64,000 bases of DNA, from assembly GCA_023525715.1 (NCBI GenBank), contig CM042010.1, positions 86,058,116 through 86,122,115 of the forward strand, written 5' to 3'. Source of the stretch: Cichorium intybus (lineage: Eukaryota; Streptophyta; Magnoliopsida; Asterales; Asteraceae). Within the stretch, counting starts at the first letter, position 1. Every line of letters begins with the position of its first letter. Below are positions 14,069 to 27,026 of the stretch, piece after piece. The notes under the pieces are model-generated. The model saw only the letters and a list, made by a program, of their open reading frames with translations, had not been told where the DNA came from and did not search any database. A program made the translations under genes and the position numbers.

Positions 14069-15041
14069 ATTAAGGAAATCAGTGCAATTCATTCCAATTA
14101 GTGAAAATTTCAAGATTGAAAAGTTGGCGAAAATATATATTGACGAGGTAATTCGTCGACATGGGTTACCGTCGTCAATTGTATCGGACCGAGACAGCAG
14201 ATTCACTTCCCGATTTTGGCAGAGCTTTCAAGAGCAATTGGGTTCGAAGGTATTGATGAGTATCGCGTATCATCCGCAAACTGACGGGCAAAGCGAAAGA
14301 ACCATACAGACTTTAAAAGACATTCTTCGGACGTGTGTGATAGATTTTGGCGGGAGTTGGGAAGATCATCTACCTTTGGTAGAATTTGCTTACAACAACA
14401 GTTTTCTTTCCAGCATTCAGATGGCCCCGTATGAAGCGTTGTACGGAGCACCGTGTCGTACTCCGACTTGCTGGACTGAAGTGGGGGAAAAGCCATTGGC
14501 CGGACCCGAGATCGTAGCTCAAACTGAAGAAAAGATTAATCAAATCCGGGAACATTTGAAAGTTGCCCAAAACCGACAAAAACAATGTGCTAATAAGCGG
14601 GTAAAGCCATTAGAATTCCAAGTGGGAGAAATTGTGATGCTCAAAGTATCCCCTAAGAAAGGTTTGATTCGCTTTGGGAAGAAAGGAAAGTTGAGTCCTC
14701 GTTTCATTGGACCGTTCCGGATATCTCAAAAGGTAGGAGCCGTGGCGTATCGATTAGAGTTACCAGAAGAATTTCAAGGTATTCATAATGTGTTCCATGT
14801 ATCACACTTGCGGAAAACATTATTCGATGAATCCCAACGAATACCTTTAGCTGAAATAGAAGTTGATGAGAATCTAAGATACCCGGAACAACCCGAAAAA
14901 GTGTTGGACCGAAAAGTGAGACAATTGCGGAACAATAAGATCAAAATGGTTAAATTACTTTGGCGACACCATAGAGGTTCCGATATGATGTGGGAAACTG
15001 AAGATGAAATGAGGGAGAAATACCCTCAACTCTTTACTTGA
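14069..15041 (+). pseudogene. gypsy G1 C-terminal integrase and chromodomain-like tail
   Basis: Continuation of the integrase gene split by C1. It contains the second catalytic Asp (SDRDSRF) and the catalytic Glu region (QTDGQSERT). The GPY/F-type region near 14690 (SPRFIGPF) follows, and the C-terminal tail (KVLDRKVRQLRNNKI, then LLWRHH and MWETEDEM) resembles the chromodomain of Tekay/Del-type elements. The frame is open here and ends at TGA 15039-15041. In the family, the chromodomain is thought to steer integration towards particular chromatin; that role is inferred from the family. Confidence 0.86.
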
Positions 15042-15409
15042 TTCCGAGTACGGAATCTTTTAAAAGGGTTACTTTCGGTAAGTACTTTGATGGTGGCTGA
15101 TGGTGTACGACGGTGAATACCCTCGGCGACAAAGAATGAACTCGCAATAGCAGATCGATGGAGAAGAAGTTAATGTTGGAATACAATGAACTCGCAATAG
15201 TAGATTGGAGATATGCTTGAATCGAAAAGAAAAAGGAAAAGTAGAAATCAGAAAGGTACCGATGACCTGTGTTGTAACACCACGTTACTTTCGGTAAGTA
15301 TTTATATCTTAATCTTAGTATAATTAAGATTAGTTAGATTATTGCATGAGTTTGGATAGTTAGAATTTCTTTTGGAAGGAATTTGAAGTTGAAAAATGCT
15401 AGAAGCAGG

Positions 15410-15695
15410 TTACACGGGTCGTGTAGGAGTTACACAGGTCGTGTGGGGAAATCTTTTTAGACTTGTTGGGCATACCGTATGTTACACGGGTCGTGTAATA
15501 TTGACACGGGTCGTGTAATGGATTGATGAAGTTTTATCGAAACTTACACGGGTCGTGTAAGTTGAGCACGGGTCGTGTAAGTAGTTGACCGAATCCTACA
15601 CAGGTCGTGTAAATGGAGCACGGGTCGTGTAGAAGGTTTCGGATAAATGTACCGAAAGTTACACGGGCCGTGTAACTTGGACACGGGCCATGCTG
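15410..15695. repeat. ACACGGGTCGTGT cluster in L2
   Basis: About ten copies or close variants of the 13-base inverted-repeat motif in under 300 bp, co-linear with the clusters in L1 and L3. Confidence 0.82.
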
Positions 15696-15817
15696 CGCGC
15701 AGGCCCCACCCCTTTTAATCGCGATTTTCAATCATTTCTTGGGATAACTCTCGAACAAATCCTCTTCTAAACCCTAGAAACATTTCCCAAATCATTTTTG
15801 TACCAAATCGGAAGGCT

Positions 15818-15822
15818 AGAAC
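15818..15822. repeat. Target site duplication of C2, left copy (AGAAC)
   Basis: AGAAC precedes the C2 LTR and recurs at 24788-24792. L1 and L3 show the empty site, GGCTAGAACTTGAAGG. Confidence 0.9.
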
Positions 15823-16162
15823 TGTTAGTTCTGTATGCTCAAGGATGATCATAAAATGATATTACTAATAATACATGATCCTATAGGGTCACACCAACAA
15901 CAAGTTTGACACCAATTGATCATTTAGAATGTTAAATTTGATTTAACATCAAATGATACTAAAACTGCAATTAATCTTGTAGGTTATTATTATTTGAGGT
16001 AAATAAAAATAACTACAAAATTAAAGGTTGATTAGTAATTCATATGTGATGAATTAATTAAGTGTAACAATTAAATTGTTTAAATTGTTAAACGATTTAA
16101 TTGATTTATAAGTAAGCCTTTTATTTAATTTAATTGGTAAATTAAATAAAATATATATATTG

Positions 16163-16233
<71 letters not shown>

Positions 16234-16936
16234 ATTATACAATTAAGATTGTATATTTAGATGGTTTATTTATGTATATGATTATGGGTTAAATGTTATC
16301 CCATTAAAGAAATAAGAAGATGTATTATTTATAAGCTTATTATTATCTAAGTTTTATAAATAATAACAACCCACTAGCACTCCATTTTCATCATAAAATC
16401 AGCCATATTGGAAGGAAAAGAATGCATTAAGAACTTAAAAGAGGTGGAAGATGCTTTGTGTCTTCTAGCTTTTGATTATAGAAATCAAATGGGACTTTCT
16501 TTTAAGCTAGTTGCATGTGCTTTTCTTTTCTTTTGGGGTGATATAATGGCCGAGATTTAGAGGTGCATAGGTGATCATTCTTGCTTCAAAAATCAGCCAA
16601 AATAACTCTCCTTAAGTGCTTAGCAAAATTGGTTTTTGGTTTCATAAGAAAAGGAGTCTTATCTTGCAAGTTGTGGAACTAGCATTCAAGGGTGTTCAAG
16701 CTTGTGGTGGATCAACTATAGAGGGATTCTAACTTGATTCCTAGCTATCAAAATCATCCAAACCAAACCCAAGAACAAAGGTTATGATCTTGAACTTAAT
16801 CTATGTTTGTTCTTCATCTTATCTCTACATGCATGTAGCATGATCCTCTTGAAAATGGAATTTGTGTTCATGATTTTATGCTTCCGTTGCAAACCCTTGT
16901 TTTTGAAACTAATTACATGAACTATGATTTCCAACA
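15823..16936 (+). repeat. 5' LTR of C2
   Basis: Starts TGTTAGTTCTGTATGC and ends CCAACA. It contains a TA-rich tract of about 75 bases near 16150-16232 and is near-identical to 23655-24787. Confidence 0.93.
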
Positions 16937-16938
16937 AT

Positions 16939-16950
16939 TGGTATCAGAGA
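16939..16950 (+). other. Primer binding site of C2, one mismatch
   Basis: TGGTATCAGAGA differs from the usual TGGTATCAGAGC at the last base. Confidence 0.8.
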
Positions 16951-18856
16951 CATGGCTATATTTCATGTTTAGATAATAAGTTTATTTGGATAAACTTGGT
17001 TTTTGGAAGCCATGAATGTTCATCTTCTTAAATGAAAATTTCATGCATGGCTTCTTTGGAAACATGCAAGTATATTATCTATGATTTTATGTAACCAACT
17101 ATATATTGTGTTTGCATGCTTTTGGTTACATAAATTGTTGCCTTAGAAAAACAAAGTGTTGGTTTTCTTATGATTTTATGTGATAAAATGGTGCATAAAC
17201 AAGCCAAGGACCATATGATGCATGTTTTGTGTTTGTATTCGATATGGTTGTAATCTATTCATTTATTCAAATGGTTTGTAATAATAATTAGTTATTTCCT
17301 TCTTAATATTCATTTTGTAAATATTAGAATAGTTGTATTTTATTTATTTAACAAAATGTAACAAGAGAAGGAAGTAAAAGACCAAGAGAAGATTGCACCC
17401 AACAGCAGCACTTTCTGAAGAGCTGCTGTCCAGATTCGAAATTGTTTAGAAAGGTTTTAAAAAATTCATATCTTGGTCATTTGGTGATATAATTGTTGGT
17501 AACTTTAATATCTAGTATATACATTAAGTTTCAACAAGTATTAGCATCAATATGGCCAAGAATGAATTGAAAAATGCAACAAAAAACCACGATTTTTTCT
17601 TCCTGCTGCCCCTGCTGGTCGCGACTTTTGAGGGCTCAAAGAAAAATTCATAACTCACTCCATGATGTCAAGAAATGGTGGTTCAAGTGTCATTTGGTGA
17701 TATAAGAAGCTTGGCAAAATTGTAGCCAAATCGAAGATCATTTGGTTGAGTTTTTGTCACCTTTTTGTCCCTAGGTTTGGACTTGATATTTCATGTATGG
17801 CTCACATGAAATATCAAACTAGTTGGCTTGTGTTTATGCACCCATGCATGCTTGTGATGATTGAATGTTTTATTATGTTATGTTGTGGATGAAAATAAGA
17901 TTTTGCATGCTAGACAACCTAGATAATTAAACATAATCATCAAGGAGTTTGTAGTTTTCAAAAGTTGACATTTAAAACATAAGATGTGATAAAATTGGTT
18001 TTATTAAAATGAGTTTTGTTATAAAACCTATTAAGTCAAGTTTTGAAAATGATTGAAACAAGAAATAAAATGGAGATTTTATGAAATCTTACAAACTCCA
18101 ACCCTAAGTAATAATGGTAATTATTTAGGATTATAAATTGGTTCTAATATATGTGATCAAACTCAAACTTAATATTGGATATTAATTGTAATCTTGACCA
18201 CAAACAAAGAATCAATAAAATGGAGATTTTATGATTAAGGAACCAATTAACAAAATAAGATTTAATGGTACCATGTTCATTGGATGCATGCAATCTACAT
18301 GATACCATATGTTTTTCAAAATTAGAATTGTAAAACATTCAAATCCCTTATGAAATACGAATCAATGCCGTCCCTCTTAAAGACACTCATGTATCACTTG
18401 TATTTCCTTGTGGGATAAAGGATACCTAACCACTTGGAGTCTTCTTGTGATACAAGAAGTAGTTTTGCAATATTGATGGGATAAAGGACACCTAACCATT
18501 AATAGTTGTCAAAACTACACGTCCGTTTAAGTAGGATGATTCGTTTGGAAATCTCTTGTGATAAAGGTCACCTAAGCATTAGAAATCCAAGGCATAGATG
18601 GGATCAAACATGCCAAACTTATAAATGTTATAATGAGATCCCATAACTCTAGAAATTATATTTGGATATAATTGGTAAACCGTTACCTACCTTGTTGATT
18701 CGAATAGGCGGGATAAAGGATACCTAACCACTTATTCGTAATGCAACTTGGATTCTAGACCTTAATTAATTAAAGTTTATGAAACAAGAAAGGGTATTAA
18801 TTATTAAGGACTTAATATAATAATTTACTAAATAGAAGCTTGTCAAAATTTTGTAG
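16951..18856 (+). other. Untranslated leader of C2 with four repeated boxes
   Basis: About 1.9 kb with no supported gene, co-linear with the C1 leader. GATAAAGGNNACCTAA boxes occur at about 18412, 18477, 18558 and 18708, with nearly the same spacing as in C1. Confidence 0.75.
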
Positions 18857-21800
18857 ATGGCACCAAACGCAACAAACCCGGCTCCTAACAAAACCTCACT
18901 ATGGTCTCTCCTTGAAGGAGAAAAACTTAACCATACCAACTTCTTGGATTGGTACCGTAGTGTGAGAATTGTTCTCAAACAAGAAAAGAAAGAATATGTT
19001 CTCAATGAACCTCTTCCTGAAGAGCCCCCTGCCATTCCTAAGCCCGCACACGATGCATGGCTTAAAAAGATGGATGATTCCATCGATGCATCATGCCTCA
19101 TGCTGGCAACCATGATTCCCGACCTTCAGAAGGATTTGGAGAATCATTCAGCCTATGACATGATTAATCAACTAAAGGAAATGTTCCAACAACTTGCAAG
19201 AACGGAAAGGTTCGAAACTGTTCGGGCTTTCCATGCTTGCAAGATGGAGGATGGGCAGTCGGTAAGCTCTTATGTGCTCAAAATGAAGAGTCACATTGAT
19301 CATTTGGCACGTCTTGGAGTTGTGATGCCCGAAGAGCTAGCAACGGATATGATCCTTAACTCCTTGACAAAGTCCTTTGATCTTTTTGTCATGAATTATA
19401 ACATGAATGGTTTAAACAAGACTATCCCGGAATTACATGGGATGCTAATTACCGCGGAAAAGAATCTGGCTAAGAAAACCACTCAAGTTCTCATGATCAA
19501 GGAAGGTGGCACAAAGAGAACTAGACCCGAACACCCCACCAACTCCAAGGGCAAGGGGAAAGCAAAAGCTTTCAAAGGTAAGGGCAAGAAAGTTGTCCAA
19601 CCATCCCATCCGCCCAAGAAGAAGGCAAAGGTTGTCAAAGAAGATACATGCTTTGAATGTGGCAAAGCTGGGCATTGGAAGAGAAATTGCCCTACCTATC
19701 TTGCGGAGTTGAAGAAGAAGAAGGCCGGTGAAGGCACTTCAGGTATCTATGTGATAGACCTAGAACTTTATAATTTATCTCCTAACACATGGGTATTTGA
19801 TACTGGTTGTGGAACTCACATATGTAATATGTTGCAGGGGTTCAAAAGGAGTAGGCGACTGAAGGCAAATGAGGTAGTACTCCGGGTTGGAAACAATGCA
19901 AGGGTTGCGGTGGATTCAATTGGAAGTTTTAATTTATTACTACCTAATGGCTTGTGTATGACATTGTTGAATGTTTACTATGTTCCTAACTTGACTAGGA
20001 ATATTATTTCGGTTGCTAAATTAAGACAGTGTGGATTTGATCTTTCCTTTATGAATGATGATATTTGCGTTTACAAAAATAATGTATTCTATTTTGAGGC
20101 TAGGCCTTTAAATGGAATTTATGAAGTAAACCTTGATGAAAAGACTAACCATGGCTCTTTATACCACACTTTCACCAAGAGACCCAAAAGTGATTTGAGT
20201 CAAACCTATCTATGGCATTGTCGCCTTGGGCATATAAACAAGAATCGCATATCCCAACTTCAAAAGAGTGGACATTTGAAGGCAAATGAGAATGACTCAT
20301 TTGATATATGTGAATCTTGTTTACATGGCAAAATGACTAAAGCTCCTTTCTCCGGAACCAATGAGAGAGCAAAGGACTTGTTAGGAATCATACATACGGA
20401 TGTATGTGGTCCTTTCAAGCCAATGACTAGATATGGTGAAAGATATTTCATCACCTTCACTGACGACTATAGTCATTTTGGATATGTTTATTTGATTAAA
20501 CATAAACATGAAGCGTTTGAAATGTTCAAAACGTTTCAAAGTGAAGTGGAAAATCAACTCAACAAAACAATTAAAGTTCTTCGTTCTGATAGAGGAGGTG
20601 AGTACTTAAGTACAAACTTTATGGACCATCTTAAGACTTGTGGAATTGTTTCACAACTTACCCCACCTGGAACACCACAACATAATGGTGTGTCTGAGAG
20701 GCGAACCGAACACTATTGGATATGGTTCGATCCATGATGAGTAGAAGTACTCTACCTTTATCATTTTGGGGTTATGCTTTACAAACAGCTGCTCGTCTCC
20801 TAAACATGGCACCTACTAAAAAGGTAGATAAAATGCCTTATGAGATATGGCATGGAAGGGTTCCATCTTTATCCTATCTCAAGGTATGGGGTTGTGAAGC
20901 TTATGTTAGACAAGAAGCTTCAAACAAATTAGAACCCCGTTCAACTAAATATATCTTTGTAGGGTATCCGAAAGATTGTCTTGGATACTATTTCTACAAT
21001 CCCATCGAGAATAAGATATTTATTTCTAGAAAAGCTGAATTCCTAGAAAACAAGTTTCTGACGGAAGAGGCTAGTGGGAGGTTTGTGGAACTTGAGGAAC
21101 TTCAGGAACCACAACCTGATACACAAGAAGTTGAATCTAGCATTCAACAAGAAATTGTTGAACCTGAACAAACGGTTGATCAGGAACAAATTGTAACACA
21201 AGGTGTTCGCAAATCTGGTAGGGTTCGATTTGAACCAGAAAGGTATGGTTACCTTATGATGGAAGAGGAATGTTATACGATAGATTCTGATGAACCCGTC
21301 AACTATCAGAGTGCAATATCAGATCCTGAATCTGATAAATGCCTTGAGGCCATGAACACTGAGATGCAATCCATGCACGATAATCAAGTTTGGAACTTGG
21401 TTAATCTTCCCACCAATTGTAAGACTGTTGGGAACAAATGGGTTTTCAAGAAGAAAATCGACGTGGATGGAAATGTTCACACTTTTAAGGCTAGACTTGT
21501 CGCTAAAGGATATTCACAGACTCATGGTATTGACTATGATGAGACCTTTTCACCAGTGGCAATGATCAAGTCGATTAGGATACTTTTTGCCATAGCCGCG
21601 TACTATGATTATGAGATATGGCAAATGGATGTCAAGACCGCTTTTCTTAATGGACACTTATTGGAAGATGTCTATATGGATCAACCTGAAGGTTTTGTCG
21701 ATCCCAAGCATCCAAACAAAGTGTGCAAGCTTAAAAGATCTATCTATGGATTAAAGCAAGCGTCTCGAACATGGAACATCCGTTTTGATGAAAAGATTAC

Positions 21801-22875
21801 GAGTTTTGGATTCATAAAAAATGAGGATGACTCCTGTGTTTACAAGAAAGCTAGTAGGAGCATTGTCATAATCCTAGTATTGTATGTAGATGACATACTT
21901 TTATTTGGAAATGACATCCCAACCTTAAAAGGTGTCAAAGCGTTCCTTGAGAATTGTTTCTCAATGAAGGATCTAGGGGAAGCTGCTTATGTATTAGGCA
22001 TAAAGATCTATAGAGATAGATCTAAGAGACTTATTGGTCTTAGCCAAAGTGTATATATTGATAAAATCTTGAAAAGATTCAAGATGCAAGACTCCAAAAG
22101 AGGATTCTTGCCAATACCGTATGGCACCATCCTAAGCAAGTCTCAGTGCCCAAACACTAGGACTGAACTTGAAAGGATGAAACATGTCCCATATGCTTCA
22201 GCAATTGGGTCCATCATGTATGCCATGTTATGTACTAGGCCCGACGTCTCATGTGCCTTAAGTATGACTAGTAGATATCAACAGAACCCAGGTGAAGCCC
22301 ACTGGACTGCTGTAAAGAACATTCTTAAGTACTTGAGAAGAACTAAAGATATGTTCTTAGTTTACGGCGGTTTGGAAGAAAGCTTAAAGGTAAAGGGTTA
22401 CACTGACACAAGCTTCCAAACAGATAGGGACGATTCGAAATCTCAATCTGGGTATGTCTTTATTTTAAATGGAGGAGCCGTGTCTTGGAAGAGTTCCAAA
22501 CAAGAAGTGATTGCACAATCCACTACAGAATCAGAGTATGTTGCTGCTTCGGAAGCTGTTCAAGAAGCTGTATGGATGAGAAAGTTCATAGAAGATCTAG
22601 GGGTTGTTCCTTCCATTCGGGACCCTATAGAAATCTTCTGTGACAATCTAGGTGCTATAGCTCAAGCAAAGGAACCTAGATTGCATCAAAAGACCAAACA
22701 CATTCACCGAAGGTATAACTACATTAGACATGAAGTTAAGAATAGTGAAATAAGTATTCACAAGGTTCATACAGATCAGAATTTGGCAGACCCATTCACG
22801 AAGCCTTTACCCCAAACTAAGCATGAAAGTCATGCTAAGGGTATAGGACTCCGTTTTTCTAATGAATGGATTTGA
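18857..22875 (+). pseudogene. C2 copia gag-pol polyprotein, one frameshift
   Basis: ATG 18857 opens a 626-codon frame. UBN2-type Gag covers about residues 20-220, a Lys-rich segment follows, and the zinc knuckle CFECGKAGHWKRNC is at about 265-278. Protease DTG is at about 315-317. Integrase has the HHCC region and the first two catalytic Asp motifs. A one-base deletion just after GVSERR (near 20703), at the catalytic Glu, ends this frame at 20737. The second frame, 20716-22875, carries the rest of integrase, RT with YVDD at 21883-21894, and RNase H with CDN and ADPFTKPL motifs. No other stop interrupts it. In the family this polyprotein forms the particle, reverse transcribes the RNA and integrates the cDNA. 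Given the young LTRs, an intact sister copy probably exists elsewhere in the genome. Confidence 0.94.
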
Positions 22876-23654
22876 TTTGTGTTTAGTGTTTTATGAATAT
22901 GAACTTATGTAAACGAAAATAATTATGTAATATATGTGACGTGATGTTTCATTCATAATTTTGTGTTTTATTAGCATGTTTAATCCTTGAATAATTTAGT
23001 TATTCTAAACGTCCATAGTCGATCATAGTTGTGGGAGCAATTATGAAGTAAGACTAATATGAATTGGATTGGTTGACTTTTATGGGTAAAAGTAGCAAAA
23101 GGTTGCAACCAAATTCATAGGTACTTGTCAGTGAACAAGTATTGGACTTGACCCGTTTCAAGATCACTCCATGGATCATTATCATAAGTGATTCTTGAAT
23201 AAAGGTATTATCATTGTATCCTTTGACCTGAGATACATATTTGGGACTCAAGTGTGGAGTGTACTATGCTTTGATATGGTTCACTGTTGTTCTTGAAATA
23301 CAGACAACCATAAAGGCCATACTCATGCATAGTATTAACTATATGAGGGGCGTATGTAGTCAAGACGGGATTTGTTCCTCTTATGTGTTGAGAGTTAGAC
23401 ATCTAAGGTGCCTGATTGAAAGTTGAACATAAAATGAGAATGATTAAGATCCATGTCTCATGTTCAACATGATGTCTGTGACAAAGGGATAATTGATAGA
23501 TAACCTTATACATCAATTAGAGCCTCGAGTTTTCTGAAGAATTGAATATTGTTGAATGGCACAAAGTCATGTGTTATTGGGGGCAGTGAAATGTTGCTAG
23601 ACGTTTACCACTGTCTATATCATTCTGTGATGCAACCTTGTGCAAGTGGGAGAT
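22876..23654 (+). other. C2 3' untranslated region and polypurine tract
   Basis: About 0.8 kb, conserved with C1, no supported ORF, ending in GCAAGTGGGAGAT just before the LTR. Confidence 0.8.
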
Positions 23655-23994
23655 TGTTAGTTCTGTATGCTCAAGGATGATCATAAAATGATATTACTAA
23701 TAATACATGATCCTATAGGGTCACACCAACAACAAGTTTGACACCAATTGATCATTTAGAATGTTAAATTTCATTTAACATCAAATGATACTAAAACTGC
23801 AATTAATCTTGTAGGTTATTATTATTTGAGGTAAATAAAAATAACTACAAAATTAAAGGTTGATTAGTAATTCATATGTGATGAATTAATTAAGTGTAAC
23901 AATTAAATTGTTTAAATTGTTAAACGATTTAATTGATTTATAAGTAAGCCTTTTATTTAATTTAATTGGTAAATTAAATAAAATATATATATTG

Positions 23995-24083
<89 letters not shown>

Positions 24084-24787
24084 ATTATACAATTAAGATT
24101 GTATATTTAGATGGTTTATTTATGTATATGATTATGGGTTAAATGTTATCCCATTAAAGAAATAAGAAGATGTATTATTTATAAGCTTATTATTATCTAA
24201 GTTTTATAAATAATAACAACCCACTAGCACTCCATTTGTCATCATAAAATCAGCCATATTGGAAGGAAAAGAATGCATTAAGAACTTAAAAGAGGTGGAA
24301 GATGCTTTGTGTCTTCTAGCTTTTGATTATAGAAATCAAATGGGACTTTCTTTTAAGCTAGTTGCATGTGCTTTTCTTTTCTTTTGGGGTGATATAATGG
24401 CCGAGATTTAGAGGTGCATAGGTGATCATTCTTGCTTCAAAAATCAGCCAAAATAACTCTCCTTAAGTGCTTAGCAAAATTGTTTTTTGGTTTCATAAGA
24501 AAAGGAGTCTTATCTTGCAAGTTGTGGAACTAGCATTCAAGGGTGTTCAAGCTTGTGGTGGATCAACTATAGAGGGATTCTAACTTGATTCCTAGCTATC
24601 AAAATCATCCAAACCAAACCCAAGAACAAAGGTTATGATCTTGAACTTAATCTATGTTTGTTCTTCATCTTATCTCTACATGCATGTAGCATGATCCTCT
24701 TGAAAATGGAATTTGTGTTCATGATTTTATGCTTCCGTTGCAAACTCTTGTTTTTGAAACTAATTACATGAACTATGATTTCCAACA
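23655..24787 (+). repeat. 3' LTR of C2
   Basis: Near-identical to 15823-16936. The AT tract is at about 23996-24072. Ends CCAACA, followed by target duplication AGAAC at 24788-24792. Confidence 0.93.
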
Positions 24788-24792
24788 AGAAC
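24788..24792. repeat. Target site duplication of C2, right copy (AGAAC)
   Basis: Second copy of AGAAC, after which L2 continues with TTGAAGGATTGG. Confidence 0.9.
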
Positions 24793-25257
24793 TTGAAGGA
24801 TTGGAATAATTTTCGATATCCCGCTTATTGGAGGTAAGGTCTTCGATTCTAACCCTTTTGAATGGGTTCATTTGGTTGTTTTGAGTTGATTTCGAGTTGT
24901 GGTGAAGAATCACCTATGATTAGCTAAGAACTGAGTATAAAACTCTTGTTTTGATGTGTTGAGACACTTGTAATCACGAGTTTCATCTGTTGTAATCGAG
25001 TTACAAGCTTTGATGGTTGAAAAACAAGGTTTTCACCTCTACTTGGTATGTATGTGATTGTGTAGGTGCAGTAAAACCTTAAAGGATTGTTGTAGCTTTG
25101 GTGGCGTTAACTAGGACTGTAAAGAACTTCAATACCAGGTGAGTAATCCATACTATGTCTAAGATGATATGTATTGGTTGAAGTCTTTTATATTTGAAGT
25201 AGCTTTAGCATTTGAAATGGTAACCTAGAAGTTAGCTAAGTTACCCAAATGATATGT

Positions 25258-25475
25258 TAACGGCCTCTATGGCTAGAAGATTGGATTTCGTATCCAAATG
25301 TTAACGGCCTTCGTGGCTAGGAGATTGGATTCCGTATCCAAAGTAAACGGCCTACATGGCTAGGAGATTGTATGTGATTTCCAAATAATAACGGCCCTTG
25401 TGGCTAGGAGATTGGATGTAATATCCAAATAATAACGGCCTTCGTGGCTAAGAGATTGGATTGATATCCAAATGT
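25258..25475. repeat. 44-bp minisatellite in L2, five units
   Basis: Co-linear with the L1 array at 760-976: TAACGGCC-started units with scattered substitutions. Confidence 0.85.
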
Positions 25476-25800
25476 TGATTCAAACAGGGATGTACATTGT
25501 ATTGAGTTTTAACAACCTAATTATATATTTACATGTTGAATTGTTTATATGATTACTCATTGAGCTTTATGGCTCATAGTACATGTTTGAAATGTCCCTG
25601 CAGGTGAACGTGACCCTGCTAAGGGTAAAGATATAGCTCATGGATGGTCTTGATGTTGTAGCAGCCCGGCTTTGAAGGAGTTTATTTTGACACTTATACC
25701 CTTTTGTATAAACTTATACACCTAATCATATGTTTTGTATGTGTAAAAAGTGAAAAATTTTGGGTGTATTTGGTTTTAAAAAAAGTCGGATGTTACAAGT

Positions 25801-25812
25801 TGGTATCAGAGC
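25801..25812 (+). other. Primer binding site of gypsy G2
   Basis: TGGTATCAGAGC, three bases after the end of L2. Confidence 0.85.
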
Positions 25813-25947
25813 CGTGGTTTAAGTGAACTCGGTGTCTGTAGAATAGATCCCTGGACTTAAACCTTCAAAAATAGTAGACATGTTGTGCAGTTGGTTGTAT
25901 ATAAGTTGTTATTATATATAACCTAACAAATTGTTGAATTTTGAAGT

Positions 25948-27026
25948 ATGAGAAGTACTAGAAGTAATCCTACATGAGGAAATTCGGGGCGTGGAATCTC
26001 GAGAGGGGGTCGGGCTCGTTCTCAAGGCTCGGTTGGAAGAGGTGCGAGTGGACCAGCAAATGAAAATCCACCAGATTTACGCACCATTGTAGCCAATGTG
26101 GTACGTGAACTGTTACCTACATTGATGAACGTACGTGATGAAAGTGCTGCAAAACAAGTTCATGATAGGCAGCCTGAAACCGAAAGTCAAGGTGAAAGCA
26201 GAGTTCGTATAGAGAAAGAAGTCCAAGGAGAAGGAAGTTTCGGGAAAAAGATTGAATGCACTTATAAAACCTTCCTTGGCTGTAAACCAAAAGAGTTCTC
26301 AGGAACAGATAATCCAGTACATGTTATGGAGTGGTTGATGCATACAGAGAAAGTATTCCGAGTTAGTAAGTGTGCTGAAGGGGACAAGGTGGAGTTTGCC
26401 ACAAATCAGTTGACTGGAAACGCGTTACATTGGTGGCAAGTACTTAGTAAATCATTGGGCCCCGACTTGGCACAATCTTTGTTATGGGAACAGTTCAAAA
26501 CTAAATTCAATGAAGAATATTGTTCTGATGTGGCTGTAAAGCGTTTGGAAGAAGAGTTTTTATATTTGGAGCAAGGATCTCATACGGTGCAAAAATATAC
26601 GATGAGCTTTCTTGAAAAAGCTAGATTTGCAGATCACCAGATAAACACTGAGAAGAGAAAGATTGATAAATATGTGTTGGGATTGAAAACCCGAATTCGA
26701 GAGATTATACAACCGCTTCAGTTGTCTTCTTTCCGACAGGTGGTGGATAGAGCCACAGAAAGAGAGACGGAACTTCAAAGACAAGAGGAAGAAAAGAAAG
26801 TAAGTGAAATGAAAAGAAAGGCGGAGGAACAACCGTGGACGCCTCAGAAAAAGTCGCAACAAACGGGGTCCCATTTTAAAGGCAAAAATCCAAGAGAGGA
26901 AGCAAAATGGTGTGAGAAGTGCAGGAAAAAGCACTTTAGGAGTTGTCAAACCGACGTGTTATCGTCGGGATGTTGAAATTGTGGGAAGAGAGGACATATC
27001 GCTCGAGACTGTCTAGTTGATCGGAG
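25948..27026 (+). pseudogene. gypsy G2 gag, broken
   Basis: The frame starts at ATG 25948 and, as in G1, meets TGA at codon 10 (25975-25977). The ATG that could restart translation in G1 (1617) is GTG here. The Retrotrans_gag-type region is open to 26973. TGA at 26974-26976 replaces a CGA codon of G1, just before the first zinc knuckle. One base is missing near 27028 relative to G1, so the second knuckle is in another frame. No Gag could be made without a start downstream of the TGA. Confidence 0.86.

Larger units (their letters stand above)
15823..24787 (+). mobile_element. Ty1/copia element C2, 9.0 kb, young, nested in LTR L2
   Basis: 5' LTR 15823-16936, primer site 16939-16950, leader to 18856, gag-pol 18857-22875, 3' LTR 23655-24787, target duplication AGAAC. 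Outside the AT tract the two LTRs differ at only about four or five positions by eye in 1.1 kb, which points to recent insertion. The coding region has a single frameshift. It belongs to the same family as C1 but has a diverged LTR. Confidence 0.94.
15069..25797 (+). repeat. Central LTR L2 (3' LTR of G1 and 5' LTR of G2), split by C2
   Basis: LTR sequence runs 15069-15822, is interrupted by C2, and resumes at 24793-25797. The first 20 or so bases of the LTR and the adjoining polypurine tract are missing: G1 reads from CTTTTAAAAGGG straight into TTACTTTCGG, whereas G2 has about 20 extra bases, including the LTR start, at that point. A direct repeat inside the LTR (TGTAACACCACGTTACTTTCGG near 15273) could be mistaken for the start. 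Confidence 0.87.

Noticed and set aside
15273..15300. Start of the G1 3' LTR at the second TGTAACACCACGTTAC copy
   Set aside because: L3 shows that this is an internal duplicate about 220 bp inside the LTR. The true start is next to the polypurine tract at 30553 in G2.
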